Source of the DNA: Candidatus Bathyarchaeia archaeon
GTDB lineage: Archaea; Thermoproteota; Bathyarchaeia; Bathyarchaeales; Bathyarchaeaceae
NCBI GenBank assembly: GCA_035283685.1
Contig: DATETJ010000009.1
Span: forward strand, 1-64,000
Length of the DNA stretch: 64,000 nt
Reading direction: 5' to 3'
This document shows positions 34,658 through 42,926 of the stretch, one piece after another. Under the pieces are notes generated by a model, which worked only from the letters and a program-made list of their open reading frames with translations, was not told the DNA's origin and did not search any database. Within the stretch, counting starts at the first letter, position 1; each line of letters begins with the position of its first letter. The position numbers were made by a program, and so were the translations under genes.

Positions 34658-36082
34658 CTAAGGTCCTAACGCTTTCGTCGCTGTTTTCACAATTTCGTCC
34701 ACTTTACGCCCCACATCTTTATCGAGTTGAGGCGGCTGGTGCTCTGCCAGTATTTTCCTAGCTTTTTCTCGGGCTACATCTACTATGCTCTTGCTGCCCA
34801 TTTTTTCCCAACGTGCTCTTGCGTCTTTGCTGGCAAGCTTGGGTCGGAAGTATTCGCTTTGGAAATGCTTTAGAGTGTGTTTCTGCTCCAGAAAGTTCGA
34901 CGACTCTTTCACGACTTTTACTATTACGTCCGCCGCAAGTTTTTCCTCGTTAACGTCTATGCCCTTGGCTGCTCTAAATATCATTCCAAAGATTTCGTCG
35001 TCGATGACGAGTTGCTCATAACTTGCGGTTATTCCACCCTCTATGCATCCTGCACCTGACAAAGAGTTCGCTCCCGCTAGTGCAGGGAGAAGCCCACCCA
35101 TTGCTCTCTCCATGCCTGACTGCTCATCCAAAATTTTGGAATCCGTGTCCAAACCATACACGTCGCATGGTAAACCATAATATTGTGCGAGCTGAACACA
35201 GCCTACATTCATCATGGTTGCCTCAATTCCGTAACAGGCTTGCCCAGTTAGCATATCCAATGGTATGCAGCGGGGCGAATATTGAACTGGGTTGCCCGGG
35301 TTTAGAAGCTGCACCATGGTTATGCCTGCCAGCATTTCAGCGTTTTGTTGAACTAGCGTCCCCGCAAGGGTAACAGGGCTAGTTGCTCCTGCTAGAGGAC
35401 AGGGTAGCACGGCGATGGGCAAGTTGTACTTTGTTGCCCTAGTCGTTATTCTTGTTACCTCGGCTGAGAACTGAAGTGGACTGGTTGGAGAGGCACTGGC
35501 AGTTATTATCGGCTTTCTAGTTAGTTCTTCTTCTCCTTGAACTGCGATGATCATGTTGATTATGAACTTGAAGCTTTCATCGTTGAAAGGCGTGGCATCG
35601 AAGTTCTTTCCAGTGTTTCTCAGAACAGCGTCAACTGCATAAATATCCCTCAAACGTTCGTGAACATCGTTTGGATAGACTATCATCACTTGGGTGTGGA
35701 TGTGCGGAAGCGCATCGACAACTGTGGTCAAGTCTTCAACGTCTTTCCGAGTTGCGGGTCGCGCCGCTCCCGAATTAAGGTCGAGTACGTTGGCAGCTCC
35801 ACCTGTCGGATGAGCGTAGATTTTTCCATTTTCAAACTTCACGTTGTACTTCGGGTCTCGGGCGTAAAAAGTCACTTCGCTTGGAGCCTTCTTCAGGCAC
35901 TCATCAACCATAACTGAAGACATTCTAACTCTCTTTTTTTCATAGTCGACGTTCGCTCCCATGTTTGCGAGAAACTTCAGAAAATCAGGGTCTTGGACTG
36001 ATACGCCTGCTTCCTCCAAGACTGTCAGGCTGGCATTATGAATTTTTTCGATTTCCCCTTGGTTTAAGAACTTCAGCCACAT
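34658..36082 (-). CDS. MttB-superfamily (non-pyrrolysine) methyltransferase, divergent third copy
   Basis: A 474-residue MttB-family protein from ATG 36082; GGAAGGG stands six bases upstream and the longer frame start lacks a signal. Family blocks are NQGEIEKIHNASLTVLEEAG, PLAGATSPVTLAGTLVQQNAEMLAG and YEQLVIDDEIFGM. No amber codon interrupts it. It is more diverged from the two copies at 28458 and 30114 than they are from each other, so it may have a different quaternary-amine substrate. It is divergent from the corrinoid protein gene, with which it should work. Confidence 0.9.
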   Translation of the reverse strand: MWLKFLNQGEIEKIHNASLTVLEEAGVSVQDPDFLKFLANMGANVDYEKKRVRMSSVMVDECLKKAPSEVTFYARDPKYNVKFENGKIYAHPTGGAANVLDLNSGAARPATRKDVEDLTTVVDALPHIHTQVMIVYPNDVHERLRDIYAVDAVLRNTGKNFDATPFNDESFKFIINMIIAVQGEEELTRKPIITASASPTSPLQFSAEVTRITTRATKYNLPIAVLPCPLAGATSPVTLAGTLVQQNAEMLAGITMVQLLNPGNPVQYSPRCIPLDMLTGQACYGIEATMMNVGCVQLAQYYGLPCDVYGLDTDSKILDEQSGMERAMGGLLPALAGANSLSGAGCIEGGITASYEQLVIDDEIFGMIFRAAKGIDVNEEKLAADVIVKVVKESSNFLEQKHTLKHFQSEYFRPKLASKDARARWEKMGSKSIVDVAREKARKILAEHQPPQLDKDVGRKVDEIVKTATKALGP

Positions 36083-36259
36083 TTTTACCCTTCCAGAGAC
36101 ATGCGCTACAAGTTGGAGTCTGGGTCTCTTTAGCGCTTTTAACAGTTTCTTACCCAACAGCTTTTGGAGCTATTCAAATAAGCATCGACTTTCTTTGAAG
36201 CATAGGTTTAAATCGAGAAGTACAAATTTCTAAGGCAACCAGATAAATGCGGTGTAACC

Positions 36260-36910
36260 ATGAGCACGCTTGTCTCAACTCTTCGAGCAGAGCTACTTGC
36301 ATTTGACGCAGACAAATTCGTCGAAACCGTTAGAAAAATGATAACGGAGGGCAATGACCCTATCCAAGTTGTCAACGCTTTAACGGAAGTGTTGAAAGAA
36401 ATAGGCAAGGAATTCGAGAACGGAGAAATATTCCTGGTACACCTAGTGGTGGCAGGCGACGCTGCCAGAAGAGCCACTGTCGAGGTTTTGGAACCACTGA
36501 TCAAGAAAAGCAGCGGAAAGAGACAAGCATTAGGAAAAGTCTTAATCGGCACAGTCGCAGGCGACATCCACGACATTGGAAAGAACATCGTTGCCATGAT
36601 GCTTTTCACAGCAGGCTTTGAAGTGCACGACATTGGAAAAGACATTTCTACCGAAGACTTCGTGCAGAAAACTAGAGAGCTAAACCCTGATATAGTTGCT
36701 CTGTCCGCTCTCTTGACAACGACACTTCCAATTCAGTGTGAAGTCATCGAAGCTCTAAAGAAAGCTGACCTGAGAAAGAAAGTGAAAGTTCTCGTGGGAG
36801 GCGCCCCCGCTACAGCAAAGTGGGCTGAAGAAGCTGGAGCCGACGGCTATGGCGAAGACGCAATAGAAGCCGTCAGAATCGCGAAAAAGCTTTTGAATGT
36901 AAATGATTAA
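36260..36910 (+). CDS. Corrinoid protein (MttC/MtbC family)
   Basis: A 216-residue B12-binding methyl carrier. The N-terminal four-helix cap spans residues 1-88, and the Rossmann B12 domain has GDIHDIGKNIV with H104 as lower axial cobalt ligand, then LSALLTTTLPIQ and VKVLVGGAPAT. It receives a methyl group from an MttB-like enzyme and donates it to the MtrH-like protein. It is the only corrinoid carrier in the cluster, so all the MttB paralogs may share it. It is flanked by the third MttB gene (divergent) and mtrH (convergent, 20 bases). Confidence 0.94.
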   Translation: MSTLVSTLRAELLAFDADKFVETVRKMITEGNDPIQVVNALTEVLKEIGKEFENGEIFLVHLVVAGDAARRATVEVLEPLIKKSSGKRQALGKVLIGTVAGDIHDIGKNIVAMMLFTAGFEVHDIGKDISTEDFVQKTRELNPDIVALSALLTTTLPIQCEVIEALKKADLRKKVKVLVGGAPATAKWAEEAGADGYGEDAIEAVRIAKKLLNVND

Positions 36911-36930
36911 CGAATCGGTTACATATTTTT

Positions 36931-37833
36931 CTAGGCAATTCTGAAAATTGGATGAGATGCAGCGGGCATCTTTCCGTTCTCCATTCGTAGCTGAGCGAAG
37001 GCAGAGTCTACCAAGGCAACTGCGGGGAACACGAATGGCGCGTCTTCTATTGGTCCGTAGAGTATCCAGTCGGCTCCCGCTGCAACCGTTAAGGCGTTGG
37101 CAACGGCTATGCAAGGCTTGACAGCTTGGAGACCCATCTTGGTTCTCAGCCCCTTCCATGTACCTATAGCGTTGTGAGCCCCACACCCAGTGGGGTACCC
37201 TAATTCGCTTTTCAGTTCAAGGGTCGCTTTAAACGCCGAGCCCAAGGTTGGCACATCCAGCACACATGTGTCAACTAGTATTTTTTTGATGCCGCTCTGA
37301 AGGGCTCTGGGCAGAAGCTGCTTTATCGCCTCAATTCTGCCCGCGACGGTCATACTTTTGGCGTTGAAGGCTAACAAGACAGCTGATTCGATTCCAGCTT
37401 CCATGATTTTCTCGTATTCGACGCTTTTGGATTCAGGAGTGAGCGAATTGTAGACGCAACGGTTCAGAATTCCAGTTTGTTTCGCATAGTCTAGTCCTGC
37501 AACTCTAACTTCGGCTGAAGGCGCGTCCACGAAAATTGGTGCACTTGTAACTGAAGTTATAAAATCCAGTAGTTGGCTTACCCATTTTTTAGAGGGCAAG
37601 ACGACATCGAGCATACAGGGCAGTCCGGTTTTGTCCGAGAATTCCTCCTGAGTCCTCATTAGTTCTTCAGCTTTGCTCCGGTTGAAGTCACCGGTTTCTT
37701 CTTGAAAGCCCAAAGTCTTCTGCCTGTGATAGAAGATTGATCCAACTAGGACTGTGGGGCTTTCGCCTAGCGTTCCGCCGATGGATACTTCTCCCACTTT
37801 GAACTTTTTTTGTTCGGATTTCTGTTGCCACAT
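36931..37833 (-). CDS. MtrH-like methylcorrinoid:tetrahydromethanopterin methyltransferase
   Basis: A 300-residue TIM-barrel protein of the MtrH family. Characteristic blocks are KVGEVSIGGTLGESPTVLVGSIFY at the N-terminus and PTGCGAHNAIGTWKG; a long C-terminal part includes ADWILYGPIEDAPFVFPAVA. No other Mtr subunits are present, so it is not part of the sodium-pumping complex. Stand-alone MtrH homologs beside MttB/MttC genes are known from several archaeal lineages and are proposed to move methyl groups from the corrinoid protein to tetrahydromethanopterin. That fits here and links the cluster to the methyl branch of the Wood-Ljungdahl pathway. Confidence 0.9.
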   Translation of the reverse strand: MWQQKSEQKKFKVGEVSIGGTLGESPTVLVGSIFYHRQKTLGFQEETGDFNRSKAEELMRTQEEFSDKTGLPCMLDVVLPSKKWVSQLLDFITSVTSAPIFVDAPSAEVRVAGLDYAKQTGILNRCVYNSLTPESKSVEYEKIMEAGIESAVLLAFNAKSMTVAGRIEAIKQLLPRALQSGIKKILVDTCVLDVPTLGSAFKATLELKSELGYPTGCGAHNAIGTWKGLRTKMGLQAVKPCIAVANALTVAAGADWILYGPIEDAPFVFPAVALVDSAFAQLRMENGKMPAASHPIFRIA

Positions 37834-37970
37834 TGTCTAATGCCTCAATAAGTCTTGCAGCGTTGGAACTAACTCAGGTTCGTTGCTTTATGTTTTGCTC
37901 TGCCGTTTCCTGCTCTGGCCAAGTTCCTGGAATGGCTGGGGCAAGTTTTAAGCATGCACTCTCTAGATGA

Positions 37971-39137
37971 ATGTCTGGGTTTGATTTGAAAATAATCGCG
38001 CTAGGTTGCGGCAACATAGGATCGATTGCAGCTGGAGACTTGGCTCAGAGTCTACCTTCAGCGAAAATCGTGGTGGCTGACGTTGACCAAGCCCGAGCTC
38101 AACAGACTGCTGCCAAAATCGGTCGAGACAACGTTGAAAGCATGGCTGTAGACGCCTCCAACTATCGCGAGCTTGTGAGAACAATGAAGGAGTTCGATCT
38201 AGCTGTTGGCGCACTGCCAGGTTTCATGGGTTTCAGAGCCTGCAAGGCTTCAATCTCAGCGGGCGTTGACATGGTTGATGTTTCTTTCATGCCCGAGGAC
38301 GTTATGATGCTGTATAAAGACGCTTTGAAAGCCAATGTCTGTGTTGTCCCTGACTGTGGAATGAGCCCGGGGTTAGGTAGCATATTGGTTGGACACGCGG
38401 TTAGTCAAATGGACCAAGTTGAGAGCGTTCACTTGTTAAACGGGGGGTTGCCAGAGAAGCCTCTTCCTCCATTGGACTATGTGATCACCTGGTCATCGAA
38501 AGACCTTATTGAATTGTACACTCGAAGGGCAAACATTGTGCGAAATGGCAAAACCATTCAAGTCGAAGCGACCACTGGTCTTGAAGAGATTACGTTTCCG
38601 CATGTTGGCAGGTTACAGGGTTTCTACACCGACGGATTGAGAACGTTGCTTCACACGGTTAAAGGCACAAAGGAGATGTGGGAGAAGTCGCTGAGATATC
38701 CCGGACACATTGAAAAAATGAACTTACTTAAAGCTCTCGGCTTTCTCGAAGAGAGACCGGTGAAGGTTGATAGTGTAAGCGTTTCACCACGAAGTCTTAC
38801 CGAAAAACTGCTAGAGATAAAATTAAAGAGGCCAGGAACTCCAGATTTTGTTGCTATGCTTGTTGAGGTCGCTGGGCTGAAAGATGGGAGAAAAGTCAGG
38901 TTTACGTATCAGATGCTGGACCGCTTTGACAAGAGGCGTAAGGTGACAGCCATGGCGAGGACCACGGCTTATACCGCTTCGGTTGTGGCTCAGCTTGTAG
39001 CCAAGAAGACCTTGGATGAGAAAGGTGTGATTCCACCCGAGAGGCTTGGTATGAACGGGAAGCTCTATACGAAGTACATTAACATGATGAGGCAACGAGG
39101 CATTATTGTCAAGGAGAGCAAGAAAAGAATAAACTAA
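37971..39137 (+). CDS. Saccharopine dehydrogenase-like oxidoreductase (copy 2)
   Basis: A 388-residue paralog of the dehydrogenase at 31601, alike over the full length. It has IIALGCGNIGSIAAGDLAQSL for nucleotide binding, VPDCGMSPGLGSILVGHA, and a C-terminal segment ARTTAYTASVVAQLVAKK shared almost word for word. The nucleotide loop GCGNIGS fits NAD(P). Two copies in one cluster suggest successive or alternative substrates. It is followed 48 bases later by the beta-keto acid cleavage enzyme, so oxidation of an amine to a keto acid could feed that enzyme. Confidence 0.85.
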   Translation: MSGFDLKIIALGCGNIGSIAAGDLAQSLPSAKIVVADVDQARAQQTAAKIGRDNVESMAVDASNYRELVRTMKEFDLAVGALPGFMGFRACKASISAGVDMVDVSFMPEDVMMLYKDALKANVCVVPDCGMSPGLGSILVGHAVSQMDQVESVHLLNGGLPEKPLPPLDYVITWSSKDLIELYTRRANIVRNGKTIQVEATTGLEEITFPHVGRLQGFYTDGLRTLLHTVKGTKEMWEKSLRYPGHIEKMNLLKALGFLEERPVKVDSVSVSPRSLTEKLLEIKLKRPGTPDFVAMLVEVAGLKDGRKVRFTYQMLDRFDKRRKVTAMARTTAYTASVVAQLVAKKTLDEKGVIPPERLGMNGKLYTKYINMMRQRGIIVKESKKRIN

Positions 39138-39185
39138 TTCTTTTGACCTCAGTTTGTCTTTTGAGAGGGTGAATAAACGGATAAA

Positions 39186-40010
39186 TTGATAATCACTGTG
39201 GCTCCAACCGGCTCGGTGCCCCGGAAAAAAGACACATCCTATGTGCCGGTGACACCGGACGAGATTGCAGAGACAGCTTACCTTTGTGAGCAAGAAGGTG
39301 CCTCAGTTATCCATGTCCATTGCCGAGACGAGAACGAGAACCCTACATCCGACTACAGTGTGTTCAAAGAAACTGTGGACAAGGTACGGAAGCGCACGCA
39401 TCTTATCGTTATGGCGTCGACAAGTGGCGTCGCAGGCAAGTCTGACGAGGAACGAGCCCAACCGCTTAAGACCAAGCCTGAGATGGCCAGTCTCACAACG
39501 GGTTCGATTAACTTTGCAGGTCGCAAACCCTCAATGGTCTATGTGAACACGTGGGAAACAGTGACTTTCCTTGCTGGGAAAATGCTTCATCTTGGCATCA
39601 AGCCGGAAATCGAAGCGTTTGATGTTGGTTTTATTCACCAAGGCATTAAGCTTGTCCAGCAAGAACTTGTCAAGCAGCCAGCGCACTTTCAATTGGTGAT
39701 GGGAGTTGACGGTGGCATTCCAGCAACTCTAGACAACCTGCTGCACATGACGCGGCAGTTTCCTGAAAAGGCGACGTTCAGTGTTGCAGGAATAGGCCGG
39801 TGGCAGTTGCCCGTGACTACTACGGCTGTGGTTCTAGGCGGGCATGTCCGAGTTGGACTTGAAGACAACATCTATTACGCCAAGGGCAGGCTTGCGGCAA
39901 ATGAGGAGTTTGTTGCTAGGACGCGCAAACTGGCTGAGCACCTTCAGCGTGATTTAGCTTCGCCTAATGAAGCGAGAAGGATTCTGGGGCTGAAACCACG
40001 CCTTCGTTGA
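39186..40010 (+). CDS. Beta-keto acid cleavage enzyme (BKACE, DUF849)
   Basis: A 274-residue TIM-barrel enzyme of the BKACE family, which condenses a beta-keto acid with acetyl-CoA and splits it into acetoacetate and a CoA ester. The zinc site HVH is in SVIHVHCRDENENP, and EAFDVGFI and VMGVDGGIPAT are family blocks. Known members act on 3-keto-5-aminohexanoate (lysine fermentation) or dehydrocarnitine, which suits a neighbourhood of methyltransferases for quaternary amines. The start is a TTG at 39186. Substrate here is unknown, but its pairing with a dehydrogenase suggests a beta-amino or beta-hydroxy acid precursor. Confidence 0.92.
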   Translation: MIITVAPTGSVPRKKDTSYVPVTPDEIAETAYLCEQEGASVIHVHCRDENENPTSDYSVFKETVDKVRKRTHLIVMASTSGVAGKSDEERAQPLKTKPEMASLTTGSINFAGRKPSMVYVNTWETVTFLAGKMLHLGIKPEIEAFDVGFIHQGIKLVQQELVKQPAHFQLVMGVDGGIPATLDNLLHMTRQFPEKATFSVAGIGRWQLPVTTTAVVLGGHVRVGLEDNIYYAKGRLAANEEFVARTRKLAEHLQRDLASPNEARRILGLKPRLR

Positions 40011-40041
40011 TTCGGATTCCATCACCTAAGGAGTTGACAAG

Positions 40042-40095
40042 ATGGCAAAGATTGTTGGTCTTGAAGCTTTTCGCGTGCGCGTTCAGGCCAGCTAG
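40042..40095 (+). pseudogene. Possible relic of an enolase-superfamily gene N-terminus
   Basis: A 17-residue frame starts at an ATG with AAGGAG at ideal spacing and reads MAKIVGLEAFRVRVQAS before a TAG. The first residues match the usual start of mandelate racemase/muconate lactonising-type enzymes (MKI..LEVFRVR). Nothing recognisable follows in the next 190 bases. It looks like the stump of a deleted gene at the junction between the catabolic cluster and the ABC permease genes, but so short a match may be chance. Confidence 0.3.
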
Positions 40096-40284
40096 GAGAT
40101 CATGAAGAAGTGTCTCATAGCTAGCCCGCTACGAATAATTGGTTGAGCTTCGGGAAGGAACATGGGCGACGGGATGCCTGCAAAGGTCAAGGGTTAAGAA
40201 AAAGCCTCTTTCTATATTGATCGCGCGCGCAGCGTTCCATTCTAGTGCGCGGATCCAAGACCTCGTTATGACTTCAGATAGCTT

Positions 40285-41763
40285 TTATTGCCTTTGACGC
40301 AGTTTCGGGTTCAATATTTCGTCTAACGCGTATCCGATGAGTATGAATGAGATTGAGATTGCTGCTATAGACAAACCTGGTGGAACTATCCACCACCATC
40401 TTCGAAAGCCTCCTGGTAGTTCCAAAGCTTCGTTCAGCATTCGTCCCCATGTCATGACGAAGGGATCGTAGAGACCCAAGAAACTTAGGTATGCTTCCGC
40501 CATGATGGCGCTAGGCACCGACATGGCCAACGTAACGTAGACTAGATTCATTACATTGGGAAGAATATGTCGTCCTACAATGTGAACCTTACCTGCTCCC
40601 ACAGCCTTAGCAGCTTCAACGAAAGCTCTTTCCTTTAGGCTAAGCGCTTGTGATCTCACTGTCCTCGCAAATCCCATCCATCCAAGGAGACCAATTATTC
40701 CAATGATGTTCCATATTGAAGGACCTAACACTGCTACGATTACAAGGAGCAGCGGCAGTTCGGGTATGACAAGTAACATATCCGTGAATCTCATCATGAC
40801 CTCGTCGACTACTCTCCCAAGATAACCTGCAAACAACCCTACAGCTAGTCCGAGACTCACGGATATTAACGATGCAACTACGCCTACAAGAAGTGATATT
40901 CGTGTTCCATACACAAGCTGGGTAAACACATCAAGCCCAACGTTGTCGGTTCCAAACAAACCAAAGCAGGATCCGTAGAGTCTCAGATCAAGATCGTCAA
41001 CATAAATAGATGCTCTTTGCACTTCGCCCTTAAACACTACTTCAACGCCGTACTTGTAATTAGCTTGCACGGCGAATGTTGTTTTCTGCGGGTCTATGCT
41101 GTATGAATCTATCAACGGCGGGTAAACATAATCACTGTAGACGTTTGGTGTAATCCACGCTTCGCTTTGGTAGTCTCCTCCTTGTTTCGCGCTCCACAGA
41201 TACTTTGGCTCCCCGTCAGCTCGCTGAATGAAGACTTTGATTTCTACGCCCCATTGTGAAGCATTCTTGACGCCTTCCACAAGTATGAAAATTTCACCTC
41301 GGAATCTTTTTGGAGGACCTTCGAAAGGGTAGTAGAACTCTTTGGTCAGAATGGCTTTAACCTGTTCAGTTGATCCAGCACTGTCTCGCTGGAAATCTAT
41401 GGCGACACATCCCGGATCGCCCTCAGGTCTTCCTATGTCAGAAACGTACCTAAGTGTGAGGTCTCCTCCAGGTGTCAATGTTGTAAAGACCCATTGTCCA
41501 ACTGACGTGCCATAAAGGAATCCTGGGTCGTCAATAGGGAAAAGGTTCTCACTCGTCTTTTCATATCCAGGCATATATCTAAACCACGCAGGATAAGCAA
41601 GATCGGCTGCTATCACACGCTTCGAATAGATTGGACTAAATGGCGTTATCAAAGGAGCGCCAAGTGCCAGAAGGCCGAAAAAGGCGAGAATCGCGATCCC
41701 AATCACTGCTCTTTTGCTACGCACCAAAACTTTCAAGAAGTTCAAACTGGGCATTTCTTTCAC
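40285..41763 (-). CDS. Peptide/nickel-type ABC permease (DppC/OppC) with large extracytoplasmic insertion
   Basis: A 492-residue DppC-type permease, nearly 200 residues longer than usual. The N-terminal helix (residues 18-42) is normal. Residues 50-265 form an inserted, mostly beta, hydrophilic domain. The conserved GTDNVGLDVFTQLVYGTRIS resumes at 271, and the EAA loop is EAAKAVGAGKVHIVGRHILPN. The insertion lies where the chain faces outward, so it may contact the substrate-binding protein or other surface proteins. It overlaps the DppB gene by four bases. No ATPase genes accompany the pair. Confidence 0.88.
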   Translation of the reverse strand: MKEMPSLNFLKVLVRSKRAVIGIAILAFFGLLALGAPLITPFSPIYSKRVIAADLAYPAWFRYMPGYEKTSENLFPIDDPGFLYGTSVGQWVFTTLTPGGDLTLRYVSDIGRPEGDPGCVAIDFQRDSAGSTEQVKAILTKEFYYPFEGPPKRFRGEIFILVEGVKNASQWGVEIKVFIQRADGEPKYLWSAKQGGDYQSEAWITPNVYSDYVYPPLIDSYSIDPQKTTFAVQANYKYGVEVVFKGEVQRASIYVDDLDLRLYGSCFGLFGTDNVGLDVFTQLVYGTRISLLVGVVASLISVSLGLAVGLFAGYLGRVVDEVMMRFTDMLLVIPELPLLLVIVAVLGPSIWNIIGIIGLLGWMGFARTVRSQALSLKERAFVEAAKAVGAGKVHIVGRHILPNVMNLVYVTLAMSVPSAIMAEAYLSFLGLYDPFVMTWGRMLNEALELPGGFRRWWWIVPPGLSIAAISISFILIGYALDEILNPKLRQRQ

Positions 41764-42752
41764 CCATATTTAATCCGCGGATCGACAGACCCGTAGACTA
41801 TATCAGCTATGAAATTCGCCACTATTACGCACAAAGCTATGAGGTAGAAGATAGCTTGCATCGCTGGAAAATCCATGTTGTCTATAGATTGCCAAATCCA
41901 GTATCCGAGACCTGGATATGAGAAAACAGTTTCAGTTAGTGTTGCCCCGGAAAGCATGAATCCAAACTCGATTGCTATATAAGTTATCACGGGAAGTGAC
42001 GCATTCTTAAAGGCGTGTTTGAACAAAATCGTCCTCTCACGCAAACCCTTAGCTCGCGCAGTGATCAAATAATCCTCAGAAAGAACCTCAATCATTGACG
42101 CTCTTGTCAAAAGAAGATAACTTCCAGCTAGAATTATTACCAGAGCAGTAGCTGGCAAGACAAGGTGTTGAAGCCTGAAGGCAAGCTCTACTAGTGGATT
42201 AGTTGGCCATCTGCCTGGGAGATTCCATTCCTGAGGATAGGACATCCCGATTGGAAACCAGCCTAATGTGTAGGAGAATATGAGGATCAGGAGCATTCCT
42301 ACCCAAAAAACTGGTAGCGAATTTCCTACTATTGATAAGAGTGAAGACGTAGTATCGAAAATTCCTCCGCGTTTATGTGCTGCAAGGATTCCTAAAACCA
42401 ATCCGATCGCAATGGATATGATCTCTGCTGTTATTACTAATGCGAAAGTTGTCAAAAGGCGTGAGCCAATCTCGTCGTATATGAGTCTTCCAGTGAAGTA
42501 AGAGTAGCCAAATTGAAAGGTCAGCATGCTTTGAACATATTTGACATATCTGATATGGGGTGGATCAAGAAGCCCAAAACGTCTCAGTTGGTACTCGATT
42601 TGGTCTTCTGTGCGCAGCCTCGAAACGTCGGCCAAACGTGACATAGGTCCCCCGGGCATCATCGTGAATATAACAAAGTTGAGTGTAATGACCAGAAATG
42701 TAAGCGCCACAGAATACAGGACTCTTTTTGATATGTACCCTCGTAGGCCCAA
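41760..42752 (-). CDS. Peptide/nickel-type ABC permease (DppB/OppB)
   Basis: A 330-residue DppB-type permease with six helices. It has the N-terminal GYISKRVLYSVALTFLVITLNFVIFTMMPGGP, the conserved FGYSYFTGRLIYDEI, and the EAA loop ITARAKGLRERTILFKHAFKNA that contacts the ATPase. It pairs with the overlapping DppC-like gene and is divergent from the dockerin-bearing substrate-binding protein, together giving the membrane and binding parts of an importer for peptides or sugar/amine oligomers. The ATPases must be encoded elsewhere. Confidence 0.93.
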   Translation of the reverse strand: MGLRGYISKRVLYSVALTFLVITLNFVIFTMMPGGPMSRLADVSRLRTEDQIEYQLRRFGLLDPPHIRYVKYVQSMLTFQFGYSYFTGRLIYDEIGSRLLTTFALVITAEIISIAIGLVLGILAAHKRGGIFDTTSSLLSIVGNSLPVFWVGMLLILIFSYTLGWFPIGMSYPQEWNLPGRWPTNPLVELAFRLQHLVLPATALVIILAGSYLLLTRASMIEVLSEDYLITARAKGLRERTILFKHAFKNASLPVITYIAIEFGFMLSGATLTETVFSYPGLGYWIWQSIDNMDFPAMQAIFYLIALCVIVANFIADIVYGSVDPRIKYG

Positions 42753-42926
42753 AGCCCTCTTCTCCTCTGCCGCTGATGTTAATCAAGACTAGAACAACGG
42801 GTGTATTTTAGTTTTAGCCCTATGCACTGAATTGACACCAGCGCACGCGTAGAAGTAACTTCCAGAAGCCTTAAACCCTACGTCAATCATATTTTATATT
42901 ACTGAATAGAGAGGAGAATAAAAGAA
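42753..42926. promoter_or_regulatory. Divergent promoter between the permease genes and the dockerin-tagged binding protein
   Basis: An AT-rich tract CATATTTTATATTA at about 42888-42901 and a second box GCCTTAAACCC near 42868 are candidate TATA elements for the plus-strand gene. GAGAGGAGA just before the ATG at 42927 is the ribosome binding site. A very similar leader (AAGAGAGGGGAGA) precedes the cohesin genes at 50056 and 52847. Confidence 0.4.
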
